From the NCBI RefSeq assembly GCF_963966145.1, contig NC_091051.1, positions 16,430,001 through 16,494,000 on the forward strand: 64,000 bases of DNA, written 5' to 3'. The first letter of the stretch is position 1. Each line of letters begins with the position of its first letter. Below, one piece after another: positions 55,463-64,000 of the stretch. Both the position numbers and the translations under genes were made by a program. The notes beneath the pieces were generated by a model, which did not search any database, was not told the origin of the DNA, and worked only from the letters and a program-made list of their open reading frames with translations. The stretch is from Tenebrio molitor. Its lineage: Eukaryota; Arthropoda; Insecta; Coleoptera; Tenebrionidae.

Positions 55463-56464
55463 TACCTAACTTGACATCTGTCAAAGATAACCTCAAAATT
55501 TACAGTAAATCAATATTTTTTAAGACTTTGCCTAAACGAACACGAAAAATATTCGTGTGCTGTTAGTTGTCAGGTATTCGACCTGTTTTGCAGCACTTGG
55601 CTCACGCTTCGTGCTTCAAATTTCGGCCTCATACCTGAAAAGTGATCTGACAGCGCTACTCATATGAAAATAACTATTTATGATTAGATCCACTTTCACA
55701 TCACCAGTTTTTCTAAATTCAGCGATATATTTTGTTACGTTCAACTTCTGAACCTACCCTTATCAAGTACACGCAAATAAATTTCGAATAGAAATGCTTA
55801 ACAAGCAAGTAGCTTTGATAGGGGCGGCTTATCTTAATGTGAAATGAAATGAAACACCATTCATTTTTCTCATCCATTAATTTTAACATTACAAAAAATT
55901 CTGTGCTGCGTAATCGTATTTCCATTTCCATTACCGTCGTTAGTGTAAGTGGTTATTTCATTTTTTTAATCAAAGTAAATTTAGAAACATATTTCTCAAA
56001 CATAATTTTCATCGTGGAGTTTCTTAATCTAACTTCTACCTATTGTTGTGGCACAAATGGAATTATTATGTGTGTGCACCGAGCTCACATTTCTTACCCT
56101 GGTCCCAACCGTGCACAGTATATAAATAAACACTACTAAAATTGTACCACTAACTTTTCAGCGTGAAAATTACTTCAATTAAACTTTTTGCCATTCGTCG
56201 TAGTGAGGGGCGGCTTTTAATTATTTTTATTTCGGTTTCTAAAACGACTCAACGCCCCAAGGAAACTCCTCTATTTTCAAACGTCTGAAGTAAAATCAAT
56301 GTTCATTCTTCTCCGCTTTTACTTCTTATCTAAGAATCAAGTACGTGATAGATCGCGAAAAAGAAAGATACGCCCTTTAAGAAATTCCCGTGAAGAATCC
56401 GAATACTCTCGTTCGATTTGTTTTTATGATTGGGAAACGTTCGTTACTTTTTTAATTAATAAAA
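55463..56464. other. Intergenic stretch, no recognised gene
   Basis: A CACGCTTCGTGC-type island lies near 55600, and a TATATAAATA box lies near 56117. Open frames at 55849 and 56299 have no recognisable motif. Confidence 0.35.
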
Positions 56465-56755
56465 ATGATTTTGCCCTCAGAAGTTTTCCTAATTTTTTGT
56501 ATTTGGATGTTCGGATTATTCGTATCAACTGAAACTGGAAAGAGATTAAGGGCGGATTTACAGCAAAATGAGGTATTCACTTTTAACGAGGCCTGTGTGA
56601 CATACATTCGGCCAAAAGGTTACGTTTTAATTACAACTGATAAGAGGTGGGCTTCGGTGAATTTATCGCCGATCGAATTTGTTCCAGCGAAGAGAGGGAT
56701 ATCATTAACTAAACGAGGTCGCTTTAGAATTTTATTTTCAATGAAAATCACATGA
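56465..56755 (+). CDS. Possible small secreted protein, 96 residues (hypothetical)
   Basis: An open frame with an N-terminal hydrophobic stretch (EVFLIFCIWMFGLFVSTETG) resembling a signal peptide, then a basic, partly beta-like segment with a single Cys in the mature part. A TATATAAATA box lies about 340 bp upstream. I do not recognise the family, there is no codon or splice support, and it may be chance or a transposon fragment. Confidence 0.2.
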   Translation: MILPSEVFLIFCIWMFGLFVSTETGKRLRADLQQNEVFTFNEACVTYIRPKGYVLITTDKRWASVNLSPIEFVPAKRGISLTKRGRFRILFSMKIT

Positions 56756-57906
56756 AAGGTATTTACAAAAATGAAAGGGAAATAGACATCTTATTAGTAG
56801 AGATTTAGAATAAGCGAAATACACAGTGTAACACATACGTACAAATTTTAAAATACATATTTATGTGCAGAGATAAAAGGACGTCATGGTTCAACGCAAA
56901 TTTTGGATTAAGTACATTTAGACCGTGATTGCGATTTCTCGGATATCGTTTCAGCAGGTCTTTTACTTAACAAAATTCAAAAATTAGTTGAAGAATGTGG
57001 GGTGAAAAATCCAAAAAGTAGGCAACCAACAGTACAGGTCATTTTTAAACATTTATTTTGGATTTTTCACGTGTTTCATGTTTATTCGTTCAATAGCACA
57101 ATGCAAAACCTCATTCAGTTTTTTACAGTGAATGCACTACGTTACAAATTACAACGAATCAACATTACATTTTACATTATAATTACACATTATATCTTTT
57201 AATATTTCAAAATAGTTGCTTATAAATTAATGGCATTAGTTACATCAGTGCGAATCGACATATTTAAAAATACACTTAAAGACTAGGCTTTTCTCAATAA
57301 TTTACAAAATATGTTTCTAGGTTTAGGTCGTTAGTCTAAACTAATTATAACTTCTGTGTGAGTACATCCAGAAACTATTTCAAAATTGTGATATTAAACA
57401 GCCATGTCATTACATATATAATATTTACAATAATAATAATAAATATGGAACGCGGGTTGTTCGATCAGCAGTTTCGATTTTGTTTTCCTAAATTTGAACT
57501 TTGAGATTCCAGCAAATCTGCCGGGATCGTTTTCAGCAGTTGGACGTTAAGTACCACTTATTAGGAACAACTGATGTAGAATTTGAGACACATCGACGTA
57601 TTGAATTTTGGAAATTTGGTGCTAAAAAAATATGACGTTCCATACAACGGGGGTATTGAGCTACAGTTACGATATGCGACGTGATGGTGATCGGAGGGTT
57701 ACAAAATTATGGTTGTGTAGAGTAGGGTTAACAGTCTTTAGAGCAATCGGCACATCCTTGAATCTATAAATCCCAGTAAACTGAATGAACTGAAAATCGT
57801 TCGTTAAATAACGAGTTGTACTTGAGGGCTTTCTAGATTCACACCGCAACGCACTGCCGGAAATGATTCCTGTACACAGCCACACTTTATCTGTCCTTGG
57901 GTGTTT

Positions 57907-58397
57907 TTACGTCATGTTCAAAAACATGGCGCTTACAACTAAGGTGGCGAGTCCCAGAAGCCTGGGGGCGCCGCTGGCGTTGATTCCTGCGTAACCGGGT
58001 GTGTGCAGCAGGGTCCTTGGCGATTCGGTCGGATGTTCTTTCTGGGGACAGGGCAATTCCTGCAGCGGAATCTCGAATAGATGTCTCTTCCTGGGGTCCT
58101 TCGGTCCGGATGTAGTGATGTAATTCAGCGAGCTGTCCTGCTGTTGATCAAAGATGTCGTTGTCGTATTCACCGGCCTCATAGTCGTATTTATAGTCTTC
58201 GGCATTTTCAGGAAATTGGTTATCGACTGTTCTAGGAGCGTTGGTCGGCGAGGGCAACGTGCCCCGGGCCAAACTTTGACCCGGAGATTCCATATAACAT
58301 GTGATCTCGTCCAGGGTGTTTCGGATCACCGGATTCTTCGTTTCGTTACGTAAAGTGTGCAGCCAGGCCAGACGACAGTCACAGACGAATTTGTTAT
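57907..58397 (-). CDS. Terminal exon of a leucine-rich-repeat cell-surface protein, probable GPI anchor
   Basis: The acceptor TTTCATTTCAG precedes an exon that opens NKFVCDCRLAWLHTLRNETK and continues to ITCYMESP. This is an LRR C-terminal cap (CxCRLxWL...C) that normally follows a row of leucine-rich repeats. A linker of about 80 residues is acidic and Tyr-rich (EDYKYDYEAGEYDND). The end, GINASGAPRLLGLATLVVSA plus MFLNMT-stop (57907-57909), has small residues followed by a hydrophobic tail with no basic anchor, as in GPI-attachment signals. Upstream LRR exons are not seen between 58398 and 64000, so they lie outside the window after an intron of more than 5.6 kb. Family resemblance is to insect LRR adhesion proteins; the exact member is not resolved. 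Confidence 0.8.
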
Positions 58398-59390
58398 CTG
58401 AAATGAAATAAATGGTCGCTCAGTAATGGTTATAAGCAGTCAGGAGACCTGGAGATTTCAACGAGATCGCCGATAACGCCGCTATTAAAAGAGATTTACG
58501 TTGAGCTCCTACTACAAATACCCACGAATTACGACACGACCAGACGAGGAGTCGATCATCGAACTGAATAATCGACACGAGAAATTTTCACTCGATCACT
58601 AAATAAAACGGGAAAAACAGACGTCCCTGTTGGGACAATTATTTTAAGCGGGTGTTGCAACATTTCAGCTTTTTGTAACGTTTCCGCCCTTCCCTTGAAA
58701 TAATAATCCTATCTCGCCGTTATAGTCCTACATTTTGCGTACATACAAGTGCCTTTTATCGATTTCTGCAGCAAACATTTAGCGCTTGAATTTTAGACAG
58801 ATAAAAAACATACCTAACATGAAAAATAACAACTTTCCAATAGTTTTTTATGAATCGCCATCACTTAGTCGGTTTATGTCTCAAATTTTTACTTCTGAAG
58901 ATTTTCGAGTCTTACGCTCGTTGTCGAAGTTTAAATCCTTCTGGCAATACTCCTCGTTCTGAAGAGTTGTTCATTCTAGGCCTTTTCTGCACTGTACCAA
59001 TCATAACTAGTTAATAGGATCGTTTAAATGCTCTTTTTTTTACCCAACCATGAAAGTTTATTTTTCCTTTGTTAGTGCACCCCGATAGTCTTATTATGAA
59101 CCGATTTTGAAGGGACTTTTACTGTTGGATAGCTAAATATCTAGGAGTGATATGGAGTACATAACATCACGCTAACTTCTCACCAATAGATACAAAAAAT
59201 AAATAAAGAGTTTTGACCGAAAATTTCGCAGACACAGTCGGCATGTGAAAAATCACGTTTATTCACGTTTTGAGTATAGAGTAATCATAATTAATACTTC
59301 CATTTTCTTACGGAACATGGAATTAAAAAAACAATCTGACCTGACCTGAGCATAGGGCTGGCAAATTGTGAACCAAGAACTAAGAAAAAG
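58398..59390. other. Intron of the LRR gene, no other feature recognised
   Basis: By inference the start of the long intron upstream (on the - strand) of the LRR terminal exon. No coding frame or repeat termini were recognised. Confidence 0.4.
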
Positions 59391-59394
59391 AAGG

Positions 59395-60460
59395 TATTTT
59401 AATTAGGGGTGAAATTTGGGATTAAAGAAAAGCGACAAGAAACGGGATAAGAAGAAGGATGCATGGGAAGAAACGTTCATATAGGCAATAAATGCTGGAA
59501 AATAATGACAATATACAGTAAAGGGATGAAGACTGAAGAGGGAAGAATGTATGCTCTTGGGAGAGGACTTCAACTAGAAAATAGGAGAATGAGGAGCAAG
59601 AAGTTGGGAAGAGGAGAGGGTGGATGAGAAAAGAAAATTTAAAGACAAGGTGGAAAATGCAGAGGGGATAAGACTGATGGAATGGATCGAAGAAAATGGA
59701 TGGGATGTATTGAATGGAAACAAAAAAGGGGACGAAGAAGAGGAATAGACATACATAGGTAGCAGGGGAGAAACAGAGATAGATTATGGAATGGTAAACG
59801 AGGAAGCATGGAAAAGAATAGAAGAATCGACAATAGGAGATAGAGTAGAGTCAGAGCATCTCCCGCTGGAAATAAGTATAGAAGAAACGAACCACGAAGA
59901 AAGGAGAAAAGGAGAAGCAAGGGAGGAGCAGAAGAAGGTGACAATAAGTATGGAATGAACAAGGAGTAGAAGAGTACAGGAGGAGACTAGAACAAGCAAC
60001 ATTTGAGGAGCAGGATGTGGAGAAGATGGAGGCAGAAATGAAGGAAGTAATCGAGAAAGCGACGACGAAAAAGGAGGTAACAGTCAGGGAAACAAAAAGG
60101 GCAGGAAGGAAGAATGAGTGGTTGGACAAGAATGTGAACAACCGAAGAAGAAAGTGGTAAAGGCGTTGAGAGAATGGAGGAGGAACAAGATCAACAGAAA
60201 TAGTTCCTAGAAATGAAAAGAAGTTACAGAGAGAAAGATGCAGAGAGAAGAATAGACAGAAAGGGGAGAGGGGGGAGAAAAAGATAAAGGAAATAAGAAC
60301 AGAGAAGGAGGTATGGAAATACATAAACTTAGAGAGAAAGGAAAGGAATCAATGAGCGAGGAAATAAAAATGCAAGAATAGGAGGAGAACTTCATGAAAC
60401 TGCTAGAAGGGAGAGCGCCTTCTGACATGATTTTTAAAAGATTGAAGGGTGAGTGGAGAG
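59395..60460 (+). pseudogene. Decayed LINE endonuclease and linker, copy 2
   Basis: Homologous to the 12.58-13.11 kb part of the other purine-rich relic (both start near GGGATTAAAGAAAAGC). It has a GEDFN..IGE endonuclease segment near 59560, and EIDYGMVNEEAW with GDRVESEHLPLE near 59775-59880, the SDH-type endonuclease end. A charged linker follows to about 60420. Stops and frame changes are present. The RT is absent. Confidence 0.75.
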
Positions 60461-60500
60461 GTAATGGCCTTCCGTTAAGTTATCAAAGCAAAGGGTAACC

Positions 60501-61250
60501 ATGGATGAGGAACACGAAATAGCACTCCTTCAAATTTTTGAGGAGGAACCACATGTGGGGCAACACGAAGTGGGAAGACGGGTAGGCATTAGCCAGTCTT
60601 CTGTTTGCAGAAGTGCCAAAGAAAATAAGTTCCATCTTTATCATATCACCTTGGTCCAAGAGCTTAAAGAAGCAGATTACCGTAAAAGACTGAATTTTTG
60701 CCGATTCATTCCGGCACAAATCCCTTTAGATCAAATTTTTTTGGAAAATATGCTTTACAGTTATGAAGCATCTTTTAGCAACAATGGGGGTGCAATGGCG
60801 TAAACAAACATAATTGTCACTATTATCCCCAAAATAACCCTCGCTGGATTCGCGAAGGACTCTTCCAGACGGTTTATTCTACAAATGGTTGATGTGGAAT
60901 ATTAGGGAATAAAATTATAGGACCATATTTTTGTCGCGAAAGACTAAACAGTCTAGTGTATTTAAATTTTCTGTAAAACATTCTGCTAATTTTGTTGGAG
61001 GAGAAGACAAAACATGTGGCTCCAATAGGATGGGCGCTCCCTCATTTCCACAGAGATGTGAGACGCTGTTTGGACACTGTGTATGCGAATAAGTGGATAG
61101 GTAGGGGCTCGATTAATCCTTGGCCCCCGAGAAATCCTTACATAACTCCACTAGATTACTTTTAATGGGGAATGGTCAAAGAGCGTGTCTACCAAACACC
61201 TATCGACAGTAGAAAATATGTCGAACATCGCATAACTATCGTTTGTAGAA
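60501..61250 (+). pseudogene. Mariner-like transposase, decayed
   Basis: The N-terminal frame (60501-60803) shows a helix-turn-helix (EVGRRVGISQSSVCRSAKEN) and LYHITLVQELKEADYRKRLN. Further pieces in shifted frames are WIREGLFQTV, VRRCLDTVYANKWIGRGS, and PWPPRNPYITPLDYF followed by a stop, then WGMVKERVYQTPI. The order matches insect DDE transposases of the mariner group that end in RSPDLTPLDYFLWG. Stops and frameshifts make it inactive. Confidence 0.85.
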
Positions 61251-61258
61251 TAGATATA

Positions 61259-61631
61259 CAGTGTGGAATAAAATGATTTACATCTAGTTACCTTTGGAAT
61301 TTTACTACTACTTCTACTTTTTTTTTTCGAAGTGCCGAACTGTTAGTTCTGTCATTAAATGTCATCAATCGAATTGACAATTGTTACAATTTACTAAATT
61401 GAATTAACAAACGTTGGTGGCCACTTTCAACACTAGCTGTGACTTGCTTTTGTTAGCTCCTTTTTAATTTCAATCTCAACTTTGCATTCATATCATCCCT
61501 TCGCAATAAATTACATTTGGAATTTGGATAAATATTTTGAGGTTAGGCTTTCTTTTTTGTAGAACGGCATTTCGTATTTTTACAAGGGTAATGCAAAGGT
61601 AACTAGATGTAAATCATTTTATTCCACACTG
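61259..61631. mobile_element. CAGTGTGGAATAAAATG-family MITE, copy 2
   Basis: Close copy of 17693-18078, with TA at both borders. It begins 9 bp after the recognisable end of the dead mariner-like transposase; whether the two are related is unknown. Confidence 0.85.
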
Positions 61632-61833
61632 TAGATCTGTAAAAGAAAGAACATGTCCTTAATTGATTCACTTAATTTCCATGTTCTGTTCGTTATTAAA
61701 ACATCTTTTGCGTTGGTATTTCAGTTACTTCTGTCTGTCCAAAAATGATAATGAGAATTATTGATAGGCATCGTGGATCCAAATTGTATCTTTTTAACAA
61801 ATTTCGCATAGCAAGTTGCGAAAGTGTAATGTA

Positions 61834-62031
61834 CAGTCGCCAGCAATAAATTTTGATCGTCAAGGTCATTCTTTGGCGCAATCGAAAATCTTCCATTGTA
61901 AAACAGTCGTAAATATCATAACCTATCATCATGTTGTATGACATCAATTGTAATTTTTTTCTCATTTTTTTGACACTTTCTAACCAAATTTTGAAATGAT
62001 ATTGACGACCAAAATTTATTGCTCGCGACAG
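61834..62031. mobile_element. CAGTCGC/CTGTCGCGAGC-family MITE, copy 2
   Basis: The ends CAGTCGCCAGCAATAAATTT and (reverse-complemented right end) CTGTCGCGAGCAATAAATTT are flanked by TA. It is related to 2587-2831. Confidence 0.75.
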
Positions 62032-62327
62032 TAGCTTGCATCGAGAATTTGCTCAGGCTCATTATTCTTCGTGAATCACCCTGTATATCATTTGTGGATG
62101 TTTTTCACGGAAATGGAGTTTTATCATAAATATCTTGTTTTTGGGACTGTAATCCATTCTATTCGGATTCCGAATCTTTTCTTGGACCGAAATAATAAAT
62201 TCTAAAATATACACCCATGTCACTTTGACATGTGAACAGCTAAAGTTTCACGGATTACTCCCAGACGGGTTTTTATTATTCTTTCTTTAATTATATTGTT
62301 AGACTTACAATGCTGCTTTTGCACATA

Positions 62328-62788
62328 CAGGTATTTCACGAGTGATAATGAGCCCGACGGAATTAAAAATGCAACCCACAATACATTTTCAACGCTAACG
62401 TGGATATTTGTTTTTTGATTTAATAAACGTAAAACATAGTCAACTGTGTAGTTTCGTAAATTTTGACATAAATGTCATATTCGCTTGATTAAATGAAATT
62501 GTGAAAAAACAACGAGTTTTTAGGAAAAATTTTATTATTTGCATAAGCGGACCACGACAGAGGCATTTTTATTACACTCGCCTTAAATCAGGATCATGTT
62601 TCTTTTTCGTAAATGTCAGTTGTGACAAATAAAATTATTGGAAGCAAAGCTATCATGGATTCATAATTTCATTTTAAAACAATACGATATTTAAAACATC
62701 CACGTTAGCCTTGCAAATATATTGTGGGTTGCATTTTCAATTATGCCGAACTCATTATCTTATCACTCGTGAAATGCGAAATACCCCA
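62328..62788. mobile_element. CAGG..TTTCACGAGTGATAATGAG-family element, copy 2
   Basis: Shares ends and interior with 20557-21367 but lacks the nested mariner MITE, so it represents the uninterrupted form. Confidence 0.7.
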
Positions 62789-62799
62789 TATATTCGTTC

Positions 62800-64000
62800 T
62801 TCTGCGACCAGATTTCCGACATTTAAAATACTCAGAACGTATGACTATACTAACTGGAAACCTCCCGTATTGTTGGCTGACATGGTAATAATAATAAATG
62901 AATACCATCGTTGTTTTCGGTTATTGCACAACACTATTCAATGTTATTCTGCGTCTCATGTTCATCGATTTATGCGGCACCATTATCTTGTCTTGTTTAA
63001 TTTCGTGTAGTCTGTACACAAATGGAAAAATAACAAACTGTTTCCGGGAAGCCTCATTAACCAAGAGCTATGGCGGCGTACAAGTGGACCTTATTTCGCT
63101 TAGGCGTCTCGTCAGAGGGATATGCCTCAACTGGGAGATATAATTTTAATAGATTAATCCAGTTTTCATATAATTAACGCGAGGGGCGGCAACTGAGTAT
63201 GGCAATGACTTCGAGAAACACTCCAAACCAGGAAGAGGGTTCGCTGTTAATTCAGATTCATTGTGTCAAGAGTGTTTATTTATCTTTTCAGTGGGTCAAA
63301 GCCGATGCTTAACCCATATACGTGGTGGGTGTTACGGTCCTCGGTCCTCACAGGTTTAACGATTATTACATTCGACCAATTTCTTGTCATCGAACGGTCC
63401 ATTTGATTTAAAGATGACGTTTTGGAGTAATCGATTGTTTTATTCAAAAGATCCTAGAATTTAATAGTTGACGTGTACGTGTTCTGAATTGATGGAAGTA
63501 ACTTCTTGAAAGCTCTTCTTGGTCTTTGACACGGTTTATTTTAGTGGAGTAATCCGCTCGTTTCCGCCGATTTACCAGCATGACATTCAGAGTATTATGA
63601 ACGACCTAATGCTAATTCATTTTAATTCCATGTAAAACAATTGTAACATTAAGATCGCGGCGATTATCGTGAACAGAACAAGTACACTGTTTGCATAAAA
63701 GCCGGTGACGTCGTAGCTTGTAATTTTTCAGATTTTATTGATCGTCATAATGTAAATTTGACATATTTAATATGCAAATGTTATACAGTTGAACAACGCC
63801 GGTTTAAGAATCTTCCAAGCTTGTCGATTAAGGTTTGCCAAAATTTTGATACGATTTTAATCTTTCCAGATCTAGAACTGTTCAAAATTAGATTAAAAGA
63901 GCACTGTACACTCCTGAAAGTGAAAGGTTGGAGTGGAAAAAAATTAGATCTTGGATCTTGGGATAAACGTTGAAATTTTTGCGAGTCGTCATCATACCAT
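62800..64000. other. Terminal stretch, no recognised gene
   Basis: Open frames at 62711-63143 and 63758-63973 lack recognisable motifs. By inference this is still within the long intron of the LRR gene. No RNA gene was recognised. Confidence 0.35.

Noticed and set aside
59639..60428. Ser/Leu-rich - strand frames over the second LINE relic
   Set aside because: They are the complement of a purine-rich dead LINE; the + strand shows the endonuclease motifs. The same applies to 12203-13040.

Overview
The window is AT-rich animal DNA with short spliced exons, GT-AG introns and many small DNA-transposon relics. The protein families point to an insect, most likely a beetle. That reading rests on an insulin receptor paired with a kinase-less paralogue, a Rh-type ammonium transporter and Caudal-type homeobox exons; the order-level call is inference. 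No CRISPR array, operon or other prokaryotic feature was seen.

Layout. (1) 1-4427 is upstream or intronic sequence with nested inverted-repeat elements. (2) 4428-8103 (+) is an insulin receptor with an intact tyrosine kinase; its first coding exon is absent and a 200-N gap interrupts it. (3) 8104-13575 is intergenic and holds a 107-bp hairpin element and a purine-rich LINE relic. (4) 13576-16462 (+) is a complete four-exon insulin-receptor paralogue with signal peptide, ectodomain and membrane segment. Its reading frame stops at the start of the kinase domain, so it is a probable decoy receptor. (5) 16636-29949 (-) is a Rh50-type ammonium transporter. It has two phase-compatible first exons and two phase-compatible last exons, and its introns are packed with nested MITEs. 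Its distal last exon faces the decoy receptor tail to tail, 173 bp away. (6) 30-39 kb is repeat-rich and holds a Tc1-like element with an internal foldback MITE, several palindromic repeats and a GC-rich island of unknown nature. (7) 39267-40477 (-) holds two tandem copies of a Caudal-type homeobox terminal exon. (8) 41.3-46.4 kb (-) is a decayed BEL/Pao LTR retrotransposon with LTR, primer-binding site, gag, zinc knuckle, protease and RT remnants, interrupted by other insertions. (9) 46.5-56 kb is repeat territory, including a 3.56-kb inverted-repeat-bounded element that holds a LINE 3' relic. (10) 57907-58397 (-) is the terminal exon of a leucine-rich-repeat protein with a probable GPI signal. 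(11) 59.4-62.8 kb holds a second LINE endonuclease relic, a dead mariner-like transposase and three MITEs.

Biology. The receptor pair suggests ligand signalling (kinase receptor) and ligand buffering or dominant-negative action (kinase-less paralogue) from one tandem locus. The transporter appears able to swap both cytoplasmic or N-terminal ends while keeping the same channel core. All coordinates were read by eye. Splice sites were chosen by GT-AG consensus, phase and homology between the two receptor paralogues or with known family motifs; no alignment software or expression data were available.
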